NCBI GenBank assembly: GCA_963922205.1
Contig: CAWUHX010000081.1
Span: forward strand, 186,001-250,000
Length of the DNA stretch: 64,000 nt
Source: Romanomermis culicivorax
Lineage: Eukaryota; Nematoda; Enoplea; Mermithida; Mermithidae
Direction of reading: 5' to 3'
Shown here: piece after piece, positions 46,601-58,912 of the stretch
How the letters are laid out: each line of letters begins with the position of its first letter
Position numbering within the stretch: the stretch's first letter is position 1
The notes under the pieces: model-generated
What the model saw: the letters and a program-made list of their open reading frames with translations, nothing else
What the model was told of the DNA's origin: nothing
Databases searched by the model: none
Translations under genes and position numbers: made by a program

Positions 46601-49600
46601 CCACTGCCGACATGGATAGTCCTTGCAATAATGATAGCTTTTAGCATCACAGAATCATGGTCGACTTTTAAAGCTAATACCATCAGAATATTTGATTGAC
46701 CACATTTGCTCATTTTTATGCGAAAAATATTGTTAGCAGTGAATTCGCTTTGTGTGCTATATATAATACGGAAAAAATTTAACACAAGATTGTCAGAAGC
46801 ATAAAAAACTTAAATAATGTCAAAATTGACAGAAACTAATTTGCATTTATAATTAGTCAAGTCTCATCAAATGCGTCGTTATTGACAGTTACATCGGAGA
46901 ATCGAGGAAAAAATTTCTTCCCCAACGTTGAGCTATCCAAATTAGTTAATTTGGTATATGAACTAAAAAAATGAAAAAAAGAAAACTTGTTGTTAACTTG
47001 TTTTGCTTATACGTCGTAAGAAAATAATGATGAATATTGACCATGTAAATACTATCAATTCACACAAATTTATATGCTATAAATTCATGCCAATCTGCAG
47101 TCAAAACAATATTACCGCACCCAACGATTATGATGATATCATCTTCAGGAGTTATACATTCTGCGGAAAAATTAACCTTCAATAAAATTTCCTGAGTTGG
47201 TACGGACAAAATTTGTCAGAACGCCAATTTTCCAAGAATGACAAATTTCGCATATGCATTGACGAATGAAATCGATTAGCTCCGAACCCAAAAACTTTTA
47301 GAGGAGCAGATGTCTATAGGACTGTGATCCAAATCGAGAATTAAAACGGATTTGATCGGGCCTGAAAGCCATGTTTTAGAGACACGGTAGCAGACGTGCA
47401 TGTATAAACTGTCTTTTCGATCAATATGTGCAACTACTTTGATTTCAATGCCCGTCCTGAGGATGTGACAACGACCGCTTGTGTCCAGATTGTAGATTCA
47501 CGTTCCGGTAGGACTCATTTCATTAGAAATTGAAAAGCGCGTTATATAACGTCTACAGAAACTGTTCATGGTTTATTTTGAATCTTCCAGTCTACAGTAG
47601 TCTGAAATTCTAATGGAGAGAAAGGAAAAGAAGTCAAACAAACCTCTAGAAACGGCTTCAAGTAAAAACGAAAATTCGGGAGTCAAGTACTGAAAAGATG
47701 ATGCGTTTTAGGGAACAAAATTATCGTTTCTTGATTTGGAACTCTTGATTTGTACCTTAAAGTAATTAACTAATGAAGAACCTTCAGTTCATGGGTTAAA
47801 CAAGAAAAAAATGGCTTTTTTACTGTTCCGGAAAGCTCACGATGATCGAAACCGCCCAGCATTCCAGGCATGAACTAAACTGACTCATGTTTTTTGCACA
47901 ATGCATTAACTTTTGTTGCAGTGAAAGTCGCAAAGATCAATTTCGCTTGTTGGAATGTTTAAATGCCAAAAATTTTCCGATGGGATTGAAAATGGTGATT
48001 CATTGCTTTCCAAGATGGCGATTAGCTATTGTGAGGACTAAAATTGATTGCTCTTGTAGTTTTAAACCCCGTATAGCAAACAAGAACGTTTGTGCAGTTC
48101 AAATGGAAGGCATAGTTAGTGGATTCTTAACACATTTGACAAATATACCCAATTTTGTACTGAACGTCGAAAAAATCAACCTTTAACTTATTAGAACGTT
48201 TGGTAAAAATTTCAGCACTATACGCAAAACACCTCTTCTATCCTTGCAAAAAGGTGCTTGAAAGTGCAAGTTTTGGGCCGGTCGTTTGTAATGGTACAAG
48301 TTGAGGATAGTACGGAAAAAGAGTATAATTAAGCGTTCTGGTTCAGTTCGCTCATTTGATTTCAGGTTTCGGCGGATCGAAAAATGATGTGAAGATCACG
48401 AAAATGATGTGAAGATCATGATTTTTGAAATGCTTTTTAGCGATTTATATGTGTGACCATCCGAGTCCCAGATGTTTCGAAATAAAATATATATGGCGAC
48501 CAAAACGAGGATGGAAATGTCAAGTACTCGATATTTTCTCAGAGAAAAATCACTCTACAATGGAGACAAGTTACAGAAACATCGCAATGATTTCAATCAG
48601 CAGCCGATTTGGGCTAAAAAATAAATCAACGGCGGAAGGCATTCAGAATATTACAAAAAATATTTTAATTAGTTGATTTCTTTTTTGTTTCATACTCTTA
48701 GGCGACATGAGATTCTGCCCCTGGATTAGTGTATGCAGATCACAATATCAGAACCTTCCAAATCCCAATTCTCAGGCAGCAAAAGCAGCTTCAATGATTA
48801 AAAAAACATACGAGAGCTCAAAAACTGCATCATATCATCAAACTTTATTAACAGAAAAAACAAAACCAAGAAAAGGCAATCTTCAGGCAGCAAACCTTTA
48901 TGTAATGCTATTATAAGCATAATAATCAAATCAGCCAAATTAGCATGTCTTTACCATTTTCGATTGGCAAATCGTTATTTTTCCGAAAGGGGTAGAGTCG
49001 TCTTTAGAAGAGCTTGCGTACGGTAGCCTGGGGAAATGCGGCATTTACAGTTTTATGAATTTTTTCATCGTTGTATCAAATATTCTTTATTCAGTAATCG
49101 TGAGCTAACATCAACAAAACAAGTAAAAAATTAGTAAGTCAACATAAGCGAAAAAGTAGTGGATGTACACTAAGTAGCGGATCCGTTGCTCAATCGAAAA
49201 AAGGCGCTCGTGTACGCAGGTTGTTTATCGTTTGCAATGAAAATCTTTTTTCTTTCCGAGGTTCATGAAAAAATAGACTATAGAAAGCAAGTCCATCCTC
49301 TCAATCACTTGAAAATAAAATTTGTTTCCCTTTTTTCTACTTTTTTTGACGCAGGTCATTTTTCAGACGTTGAATCTACTTCTCCATCGCGACTCCAATT
49401 ACTGAACAGAAATTAAGTTACAAAAAAAGAACCATAGAAAAGTTTCGTCATCATGGAAAGTCTCTGACCTAAAAATATGCTAATTTACTGTCGTTTTTTT
49501 CATTTTTACATTATATATTCGCGATTCTCAATGGTTCGTGCGACGGGCACAAATTCACAAAAGTGGATTTTATTCTCTACAAAATGTGGTCGTGCCCGTC

Positions 49601-51454
49601 TGATGCCTCAGTCAGTAATAAACAAACAAAAAATTTGCTCAACGCCGGCAATTTTTTATTATCCGAGATGAAATCGAACGATATTCAGCCTTTTACGCCA
49701 TTTTCCTTAAGGTTTGGGGACACTGGTGACCGTATTGACCTAATGGATAATAAAACGGATATATAGTAGAAAGGTTAAATGGACCTTTGGAAGATTGACC
49801 AGAGACCAACGGTCATTCTGAAGAACGACTAGAGTAACCAATGGTCATGTGCCCTTTCATCCGTCTTTTTTCGCAGGTGAATGCTTTTTGCTCGTTTTTC
49901 TCTTCGGATGTTGTTTTCTGTTTTCTGTCTATGACCGACCATATATTGAGAATTAGCATAAAATACAGCTCGTTTTTTGCTATTGGGCCTTTTCCATCGA
50001 ATCATATAATATGAAAAGCTAACTTCAAGCACTTACCGGATGATTAATCTAAACGTTGGATTGCATATATACGTACAACGGTCGAATATAAAATTTTTTC
50101 TACCCATTCTCCATTATCTACTTTTTATAGCATAAAATCTTACGTTTCGAAGTTATTTAAACTTTCGTATGTTTTTCACTCTCCGCGGCTTAGAGTTTTT
50201 TGTCGTCTCGCTTTTCTGCCTCTTCAACTTAATTTTGGAAACGAATCATGTGAACAGGGTCTAGCAAAAAAATTGTATGCGAGTTTTTAGAAAAGCTTCG
50301 AGGTAAAAATTATTTTTTGGAAATTTCATGATTTTATCGATAAGAAGCCCAATTTATATTGTTGTGTCAACTTCTTGTCCATTCCTTGGTTTTTATTAAG
50401 TCGACTTCTCCTAATTTTCTTGAATTCTGATTTCGAACTTGATTTCAGTTGGTTGACTTGTCCTGGACAATTTTTTTCTGGTTTTCATCGAATAAATACT
50501 CTATACTCTGTTTTTTAGAAATGTTTGTAAATATTGAGAATGGGAAACAAGTGATATTTAACTTTTTACAATTTTCTACTGAACGATATGTCTCATAAGA
50601 CTGGAATTTTAAGAGCCTATTCAACTAATGCTTACTTTTTTTGGGTAAAAAATCCTTTAGTTGGAGTTCTGTTTACATGCGTTTGACATTTTTTGTCATT
50701 TTTCATTCTGCAAGCATACAATAGGCTACTTTATGCATTATTGATCTGTAATGTAAATGTACACTTATGGAGAGCTAAAAAGTAATACGTTAAATACTGA
50801 ACACGTTTATAATTAATTTCTGAAATTTTAGATAAAGTAAAAATTTCGTAAATTGATTTTTCACAACGTTGTTTGGCAGCTTAGCGTTACTCCATACACA
50901 CAAAGTTAGACTTTTCCGAGCCAAATTAAATCCACTGGGTTCCGCATCATTAGATCACTGTACAATTATCTAATTAAAATGTAGAAATTTTGGTCACGTT
51001 ATACATCATTTTGATATGTTTATAACTTCGGGTGAAAAGGAAAGACTAATTGAATACATGCATAAACTTGTGCACTTTTTATATTATAGTTAATCAATTT
51101 TTTGGATATGCAAATTATGGAACAAACTTTGATTTACGATGGCGATAGTGCTACTAACGGTGGGAAAAACGTGTTTATAGAAAATATTCCCCGAACCTGC
51201 AGCGGCAAAAGCTCAGAAAAAATGAAATATGTGAGTTTCAGAAACGTTTTTCCATGGGTTTTTTTCGTTTTTTGACTTATCAGCTCTATTTGTTTTATTT
51301 ATTAGATTAAAATTTTCTATTTGTTAGTCTTTTCATTATAAAATTTTTCCAAATTTTTGTAACATATTCTATAGTTTTGTTTTGTTTCATTTGTTGGTTC
51401 TTTTATTTCCTTTGTTCATTTTCGCTTCGTTTCCCGCTCGTTTTTTTCTGTTAG
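43688..51454. other. Long gene-poor stretch
   Basis: No host gene recognised in 7.8 kb. Two open stretches are noted but not called: 44894-45226 (110 codons, Lys-rich start, no known motif) and 47887-48186 (99 codons). Degenerate TATAGTCTG MITE copies are at 45789-45935 and 50501-50730. The rest is AT-rich sequence without visible repeats. Confidence 0.4.
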
Positions 51455-51934
51455 TCAACGGGATTGTGTAGCGGTTGGCCGACTGTGCCGTCTGGCCGAC
51501 TGTAGCACATGGCCGACTGTACCGGGTGGCCGAATTCAATTTGAAATAGTTTATATGTAAGTCGAGCCTTATGTAAAACGTTTTCGCACGAAATGTGAAT
51601 AAAATGTTGCTAAATATAGGTTTCAGTTCAGTGCACAAGATATCATCAAAAAATGCAAGAGCGACGCCAAAATATGCTAATTATATGCAGAAATATGCTC
51701 TTCATAATTTTTTAATTCATTATAAAAGCCTAGATTGATTGATTTTATTGACTTTTTCTAATATATTTCTAACAAAAAAAACTATGAATAAAATATGTTA
51801 GAACTTGGGAAAAAATAGAATTTTCAAGAAAGATAGAACAACAACGGAATTTCGTCTTTACTTGAGTAAATTATTTAAGGGTCGTACTCTGGAATGTCTC
51901 TAGCTCATTACTTTTTTTCGAAATATGGATTTAG

Positions 51935-52402
51935 CTATGGTAAAAGCCATGAGGCCTTCATGGCTATGAGGCCTTCATGGCTTTTACCACTTTTTACCTT
52001 CATGACTTTTTTACCACTTGACAGTCTTTCGCCATTTTCGACGCTTTTAATAATGTCCTGCTTAACACGTAAGGTTTCCGTCGTTGTAGCATCAGTTGGA
52101 GCACATTGTACGTTGTGGCCAACTTCGGGATCACTCCTGACTTGGCCATCCCTAACTACAACTCGCCTTTTTTCGCGTCCTAGCTTAGCACAATTGTTGC
52201 ATCCATAATACACGGCTTGCAAACCATCAAATCTTTGTTTAGTTTTATTGTTTTTGAAAAGCCAAAAATGATTGGGATTTGTGCGACTTTCGCTCTTGAG
52301 CAACGTCAAATTTCCATGAACTGTCAACAGATATTCTGCAGCCTCGAAATCATTTTCATTCATTTTTATAACAAATATACTCAACAAAGCGAATGGATAC
52401 AA
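51935..52402 (-). CDS. FLYWCH-like zinc-finger open frame inside the MULE-like element
   Basis: 156 codons between the two arms. The centre reads FWLFKNNKTKQRFDGLQ, then AVYYGCNNCAKLGREKRR and, about 25 residues later, GHNVQC. An aromatic start, YYxCxxC and a late His/Cys recall the FLYWCH/WRKY-like fingers that accompany Mutator-type transposases in nematodes, where they bind element DNA. The C-terminal part is basic. The last residues come from a short repeated word (gaggccttcatggc) near 51950. It may be a decayed or single-domain protein; start at the first ATG. Confidence 0.45.
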   Translation of the reverse strand: MYPFALLSIFVIKMNENDFEAAEYLLTVHGNLTLLKSESRTNPNHFWLFKNNKTKQRFDGLQAVYYGCNNCAKLGREKRRVVVRDGQVRSDPEVGHNVQCAPTDATTTETLRVKQDIIKSVENGERLSSGKKVMKVKSGKSHEGLIAMKASWLLP

Positions 52403-52736
52403 GGGGAAAAATTTCTTACAAAATAAAAAACTTTTGAATTCAAATTATCCTTGTGTGCTTTTACTTAATTAGCATATTTTTGTGTTGTTCTTGCATTTTT
52501 TGATGATATCTTGTACATTGAATCCTATATTTAGCAACATTTTGTTCACATTTCGTGCAAAAACATTTTACATAAGGTTGACTTATACATATAAACTATT
52601 TCAAATTGAATTCGGCCACCCGGTAGAGTCGGCCATGTGCTACAGTCGGCCATTTGCTACAGTCGGCCACCCGGTACAGTCGGCCAGCCGCTACAGTCAG
52701 CCAGCCGCTACAGTCGGCCAGACGGCACAGGTCTAC

Positions 52737-53901
52737 TAGGGATGCAACGGGTAGCGAATTTCGATTTATTCGGGTTCGGGTATAGTCCTATTTGATTTAT
52801 TCGGGTTCGGGTTCAGGTATTGATCCTAAAATTACTTGGGTTCGGGTTCGGGGAATTCAATAAACATGGGTTAACTTTTTTCTTGTATTACTGCATTGCA
52901 GTATGCATACTTGTACATGGGTTATGTTCATTATGTCAATGCTTCTCATATAATAAAGCATCAGTACTTTTGTTGATACGATTTTTGAAGGTATGGAGAA
53001 ACAATTTGGGAGTGTAAAACAGAATGAGTAAGAAAAAATTTCAGTAGAAAGTAGAGCACAAGTTTAAACGAGCAATGACATTTCAGAATGCACATTGTCA
53101 CATCCCAATATACCTTGATCCATTTTACAAGAATAGATTTTTTCCCAAAAATTCAATGGTGAGACTGGTGACCAGTCTCATTGAAAAATACATTGAACAA
53201 AGTGCAATAGATATAGAACCTCAGCCAATGAAGAAATGAAACAAAACAAAACCATCTACAACTTCCACAGGCTTGAGTATGGAAGACATTGCTCATGAAT
53301 CAGATAGCAGTTCAGAAGAAAATACTCAACAGGCCAATACACTTATGCTTAATATGGTAATCTTGAACATGCTTTCTCAATCATATATACTTCAATATAG
53401 CTCTTTCAGGAAATTGAAAATTACAAAAAGAAGAAACGACTTAGGATTCATGAAGACCCTTCGGATTGGTGGCCATTAAATAAAAAAAACTTTCCAATTT
53501 TGGTGCCTGTTGTAAGAAGATATTTGGCATCACCACCCGCATTATTGCACTCAGAAAGATTGTATAGCCATCCATCTCTAATTTATGAACCAAGTCAAAA
53601 CAGAATGAAGGGTGAAACTGCTGAAAAATTATTATCTGTTAAAATTAATTTGGTAAAATGCAATTACAAATATTGATAAGTAAATACTGTTGTTGATGCA
53701 CTGATTTTCCAGAATATAGGTGCTCTAAAGTCTCCTATAAATCCGAATAAAACCCGAAAAAAGTGTCAAAACTATTCGGGTTCGGTTCGGGTTCGGGTAT
53801 CTGAGAACCATTTTATTCGGGTTCAGTTCGGGTTCGGGTAGCTGAAAATAGCTCGTGTGCCGGATATTCCGGTTCGGGTTCGGGTACCCGTTGCATCCTT
53901 A
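52737..53901 (+). mobile_element. hAT element (ZBED/Dimer_Tnp_hAT type) inserted in the MULE arm
   Basis: 1165 bp. Tips are TAGGGATGCAACGGGTA and, at the right end inverted, TAAGGATGCAACGGGTA. The duplicated target is aggtctac at 52729-52736 and cggtctac at 53902-53909 (7 of 8 bases). Subterminal repeats 'attcgggttcgggta' are present on both sides. It carries the transposase fragment described separately. It lies within the outer right arm of the MULE-like element, so it is the younger insertion. Confidence 0.87.
53094..53652 (+). pseudogene. hAT transposase C-terminal fragment
   Basis: Two open blocks. 53094-53239 encodes HIPIYLDPFYKNRFF, the conserved 'LDPR(F/Y)K..FF' region of hAT transposases. 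53410-53652 encodes EIENYKKKK, DWWPLNKKNFPILVPVVRRY, LASPPALLHSERLYS and AEKLLSVKINL, the C-terminal dimerisation domain. It has a good acceptor (TTTCAG) and donor (TTG/GTAAAA). The BED finger and most of the catalytic core are missing, and the first block ends in a stop, so the element is internally deleted and not expected to be autonomous. Confidence 0.8.
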
Positions 53902-53930
53902 CGGTCTACAACGGTCAACCGCACGTTTTT

Positions 53931-54324
53931 TTCTCAAGTTTAGTAGCATTTAGGACTAAACTTGTCGGCACAGGTTTATCATCTGCCTACCGATCTCTAC
54001 ATCCGAACCTCATTATTGTAAAATCGACTTTCAAAGTTATTCGGTCGTTAGCTTATTATTTTTTTGCTTTACTGTTGTTTTTCCTTTTTCACTTCTCGTT
54101 TGTCTTTGTGAAGTTTATCATATTTTTTTGTTTTTGTTTTTGTTTTTGTTGTCTTTTCTCTCGATTATCACAATTTTATCTACTTACTTTTTCGAATTTG
54201 TTGATTCTATGTCATTCTTGTACATTATCATTGTTTAAAAAAGCAAAAATTCCCAATTGTGTATTTTGCCATTCATGGGATTTGCAACTTTATATCCGTT
54301 TTTGCTGTAATATCGATCTTTCAG
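53931..54324. other. Upstream region of the RASGEF1-like gene
   Basis: A T-rich stretch with repeats of 'tttttg' near 54128. The first coding exon of the RASGEF1-like gene must lie here or further upstream, but I cannot identify it. A strong acceptor, CTTTCAG, ends at 54324. Confidence 0.3.
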
Positions 54325-57300
54325 GCTGACGAACCGTATCGGATCAAATATCCGACACAATCCGTTGATTCTCTGATCCGCGATTTATTCCCTACGTCAA
54401 ACTATTGTCCGGATCGAAATTATGTCTTCACAGTGCTGTTGAACATACGAATTTATATAAGCCCGCTGGATTTATTACGTCATTTATCTGATCATTGCAT
54501 GTTGGAAGCTCAAATCGGGGTAAAACTGGATCAAGAGATTTTTATCACCTTTCAATCCAACACAGCTGAAAAGTTTCTTTTGACTTTTCGACAGAAAAGT
54601 TAGTTGGTGATTTGACTCTAACTTTTCCAGATCGAAAACGACAAAATGAGCCGGAATATCATGCATCTTTTGTTCGAATGGTCCGAAGCTTTCCCGTACG
54701 ATTTTTGTGTTAAAGATTGTATGGATTTATTGAAGATGATTATGAAATTTTGTTGTTCGATCAATTCGGATTTGCGTTTATTGAGCGTCAAATTGATACA
54801 AAACTTGAATGGAAAGGTAAATTGTCCTCATTTTTTGCAAGCAGAAACATGATAGATGAATAGGCTACAGCAAGTAGACATAGAGATTTTGAACATTGAT
54901 TCTCCTGATCAGATTTTTCGCTCATTACCCTGATATTTTTCACAGTTATCTAAATTGCAAAGATACGAAAAAGCCCTCTACAGTCTCAATATGAATACCG
55001 GCCTTTTATTATGCGGTCCAACGGAAAACACGGTAAAATTTGGGACAGAATGTCTCGAAAGCAATTACTTCATCACTTTTGACTTTTTAGACTTCGATTA
55101 TCGACACTTTTTATAATCCAACGGTTTTTGCCCAACAATTAGCTCACATTGAATTAGTAAATTAAAATTTTTTCGGTTTCCTGCTTGGAATATTGGAACT
55201 TGGAATATTATCACTTTTTTGAAGGAAAGATTGAGCATGATTGGTTCCGAAGAATTCGTGTATGCATTTTCAAAGAATATTCTTTTGGACGTAAGTTGCT
55301 CATCATGGAATAATTTTTCTTTGTTATATCCTGTATTCATCCAACATGTCCAGTAAAAACTCGTTTGAAGAGAGGAGCACGGATTTGGAAAATGTACCCA
55401 TGGATGAGAAACCGATATGACTATTTCAGGATTTTATTCGTTTACAAAAAGAATAGAAACTGCTCTCACTGTATCCAGGAAACTTAACAAGTTGATGCTC
55501 TCAATGATCATGTTTTTCATCCCAGCTAAAGTTTGTCCTGCGAAAGTTTATTAACTTTCGAATTTTTTTTCAATGTTGCATATAATCTGTTTTTTATAAA
55601 AAGCGGGTAAATTAAAAAATTACAAAAAGTAAGTATCGCCCACAAAATCGTTTACACTGAGCTCTTGTTGTAGGAATTTTCAAAAATGGTAAAGGTTACT
55701 TGAATATGCTCGCAAATTTCTAGTCGTATGATTTAGTAGCAAATATCAAAAAAATATGAAATAGTACTATCTTTCTACTCTGAATATTACAAGCGTTGCA
55801 AGAAAAACAGAAAGTTGATTTGAGACTCTAATATCGACATATCTTCGATTTCGAGTAGTCCTTTAACCATAGTTTTTTTCAGTTGATGCATCCATGCAAT
55901 CGCCAAGACATGATTCACATGGAATGTAGGGCTTTCAACATAAAGCACTACGCCGAATGGTGCAACCGACTTCGACTTCTGGTCGGAACGGAAATTTGTC
56001 GGGTAAGGAGTCAATGTTTTGGATTCCAAGTACAAGTGCTTTACTGGTGTCCACATGAAAATCCGAACAAATGTAGGTTGCCTCAAAGTTCGATGCTCAT
56101 CTTGAGATCTCGAGAGTAATTTGATCAAGCCTCTATGAATTATGACGTTCCGATCAAAATTACTGATCGTAAGAAATATGACTTGACTGTAGCAGTTGCC
56201 GCATTTTTGGGGCAAGAAACTACCAATCAGTCTGTCAGATAAGGATTTTTGGCGTGCTTGATATATACAAGTCCGCCTTTTGTAAAATGCTTGTCAATTA
56301 AAAAATCAAATTAATAAGTATGGTTTTCAAAATTGTTTACATGCAGCTTTTACTCTAGATTCTACAGAAAGGTACAAAAATGTACTACAGTACTTGCTTT
56401 CCGGATTCATTTTTAGAAGCTTCTTACAAAAAACAGACTATATATGGGCAGCACGTATCGTAATTGATGATTAACAACAAATTTTTAGCATATTAAAAAG
56501 AAAAATCGAGCCAAAGCTTTGGAATTTTTTGTCGACGTTGCTCAGGAATGCTTTAATATGGGCAATTTCAATTCCCTTTTCGTTATAGCTGGTACGGAAA
56601 TCAAAATTCATAAAAAAATAACCACAAGAAAGCAAAAAATATCACTTTTTGCAGGTACCATCGATTCGAACGCGGTGAAACGATTGAAGAAAACGTGGCT
56701 GAAAATGAACAACGCCAGTAAATGGAAAATTTTGGAACACCAAACTGATCCGGGATGCAATTTCTCCAATTATCGGGCTACGTTGAAAGCAGCGAATTGG
56801 CGATCCAAAGATCGGTCATCGAAAAATCGTGATGGAAAAGTGAGAGAAAGTTTTATATTTGTAGGCTGGTTTGATATTCCGCGAATGGATTGGTTACTGT
56901 AGGCTAATAGAGTTACAAGACGAATACTCCAGATGACTTTTGTCGTGAGGCAGTTATTGAACCAAAATACAAGTTGCGAATTTCCAAAAGGAACAAAAAC
57001 TTTTTGGCATAAACTGAAAATTAGGAAATGAGCGGAACTGATTAAAAAATCCCAATTATTCATCAAACCTACGAAAAATAAAAAATTTATGAGACTGATA
57101 TCTAAATTTACAGAAGTTCCAATACAGACTGTTTTCTCCAAATGAGTCTCGATGAAGTAAATTGAAAGCCTGCATCGTAAGTGAATATACTTTTTCACCA
57201 GTTGACAGAGCGTCTGATTAAATATTCCGATTTGTGTTGCATGACGAAATCGGGTGTTTCTCTTATCTTTTCTCACTTTTCCGTCTTACGTTTAACATAC

Positions 57301-58368
57301 AGCGTGAGACCCATCGAAAATGACCATCATTCTGCTTCCCGATCTAATATCATTTACGCCATTCCACAGATCGTTATACCAGCCTTCGCCGTTTTGCATC
57401 GAGACCTGCTGGCCCTCCACGAATATTCCAAGTCACCAAAAATGGATTGCCAAAATTTGAATGTGAAGGTAATCTTAAGGACATGTTGCTAGTGAAATGC
57501 TCTGTCAGAGTCTATTCCAAATCTTGGACGTTCCACACTAAATATCAGCCTGTTTTTCAAAAAAATGTTCATTAAAAAATTGGCAACATGAAATTTGAAA
57601 AATCGTCCACTCATAGCCATTATTGTAGAACATTCCGCACAAATGTTGCTAACGGTTAGCCGAATGGTTTTTCCAAATTTACAGGTCCGTGTGACCCACA
57701 TATGTCCTTAGCGTTCCATCTCATCATTTTCCAGCAGTTCAATAAAAATAGATTAAATCTGATAAAGCCGTTCAGTTCAGCCAATTTTTTTTTGTTCTCC
57801 ATTGGATCTAAATTAAATATTATTTTCTTAATTTTGTTGATTGAAAAAACGTGGCCAAACAAAAATTATGTTTTCCCTCCAGGCTTTTACCGAGTTCAGT
57901 GAACAAATGGAAGAATTTTCAAATTGGAAAGAAGCGGAGGTATAAATCCGTCCTAATTCACTGTGGCTGTCCAAATTTTTTTAAAATTTTTTCAGTGTTC
58001 ATTCGAAACTAACCATTTGCTGCTGCAATACATCTTGACGGTGCCCATTTATGATGAGCAATGTAAGCCTGAGGTCGTAATTCAAAATTATTTTTTCGTG
58101 ATACATGCGCTTTTTTGTAGTACTCGAATTTGCATCTTATCAATGCGAACCTCCGACGAACATCAAAGAAAAAGATGCTTGCAAAAAGTTGAGGTGGGAA
58201 TCAAAAGTATAATATAGTCGGTTTATTCTCGATCATAAATACTCGCCCTGCTTTGTTTTAACTTGGGGAACACTGATCTGATACGAATTTTACTGATTTA
58301 GGATGGAAATTCAATGCTCGTACTCAAATCGGGGCTGTGAGGATTCTTGCGGTTCATCGTCCACTTGA
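54325..58368 (+). CDS. RASGEF1: RasGEF domain-containing protein, RASGEF1 type (N-terminus not found)
   Basis: Thirteen exons: 54325-54519, 54631-54816, 54946-55032, 55091-55156, 55225-55290, 55883-56002, 56489-56591, 56655-56839, 57370-57468, 57883-57939, 57996-58062, 58121-58193 and 58302-58368. They give 456 residues in one frame. RASGEF1 proteins are exchange factors for small Ras-family GTPases (Rap2 in vertebrates). The N-terminal REM-like domain has NYCPDRNYVFTVLLNIR and LLFEWSEAFPYDF. The catalytic CDC25 domain runs from QQLAHIELERLS to the end, with EWCNRLRLLVGTEICR, FFVDVAQECFNMGNFNSLF, AVKRLKKTWLKM, DPGCNFSNYRATL, IVIPAFAVLHRDLLALHE and FTEFSEQMEEF. The C-terminus is a Cys/Ser-rich tail ending GSSST. 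A start codon exon is missing upstream of 54325. Introns 5 and 6 each hold a TATAGTCTG MITE. The gene is convergent with the TTBK-like kinase. Confidence 0.92.
55582..55812. mobile_element. TATAGTCTG-family MITE in RASGEF1 intron 5
   Basis: The left tip is tataatctgttttttataaa and the right tip gcaagaaaaacagaaag, with the internal 'aaaatcgtttacac' and 'ctcgcaaatttctagtc' blocks of the family. About 230 bp. Confidence 0.6.
56262..56452. mobile_element. TATAGTCTG-family MITE in RASGEF1 intron 6
   Basis: The left tip is tatacaagtccgccttttg (diverged); the right tip is aaaaacagactatata. The block 'attgtttacatgcagctttta' (trimmed) agrees with the copies at 8379-8606 and 55582-55812. About 190 bp. 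Confidence 0.6.
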
Positions 58369-58912
58369 TTCGTCAAAAATTAAGTATCGTGTGCATAATG
58401 TAAATGATAAATTACAGTAAACCATATAAAAATAAAATTTCCAAGTTCTTTCTACGGAAAGAATCTGGTGGTTCTTATACGACGATTATAAAACATCGAA
58501 AAACGGACAGCCCAAAAGAATGAGCTGTTTGAGTACTGTTCTTCCTCTTGCTTGATCAGAAAATCAGTGATTTATGTCAATGTCTAGAAATTAAACAGAA
58601 CGTATTACTGTATAAATATCTTAAAGGTATTGAATATGAGACCTACAAGTCCGTGGATTTTGAATTGCATTATTAACTTAGAACGCTAGATGCGATACGT
58701 TGTCACTAAAACGCTTAGGTTTGCGAATTCTCCCGATTGTCAGAAACCTGTCAAGTCTGATTATGCAGCTATCCGTTTCGATGATCTGTTTTCAGACAAG
58801 TTTCACAATGCTAAATTCCCAGTTAGTCTTTTATTGTAAGTGAGTTATTATATCAATAGATCGGAATAATCAGTTATTATATCAATAGATCGGAATAGTC
58901 GTTTCGGGAAAT
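58369..58912. other. Convergent spacer with a small tandem duplication
   Basis: The spacer lies between the RASGEF1-like stop (+) and the TTBK-like stop (-). A 25-bp word (gttattatatcaatagatcg and on) occurs twice, at 58843-58867 and 58873-58897, with a 30-bp period. AATAAA-like signals occur at 58428-58434 for the plus-strand gene. Nothing else is evident. Confidence 0.5.

Larger units (their letters stand above)
51455..53930. mobile_element. Mutator-like foldback element with long tandem-repeat arms
   Basis: The left arm (about 51455-51690) and right arm (about 52470-52736, continuing after the hAT insertion at 53902-53930) are inverted copies. Agreement is high over about 150 bp, e.g. 'aattcaatttgaaatagttt' and 'caagatatcatcaaaaaatg'. 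The outer parts of both arms are short tandem repeats of the type cggccgactgta (plus strand, left) or tacagtcggcca (right). Long inverted arms together with a FLYWCH-type frame inside suggest a MULE. No MULE transposase is visible, so it is non-autonomous. Target duplication not determined. Confidence 0.7.

Noticed and set aside
47887-48186. 99-codon plus-strand open frame
   Set aside because: No motif, surrounded by stops, and no adjacent compatible exons.
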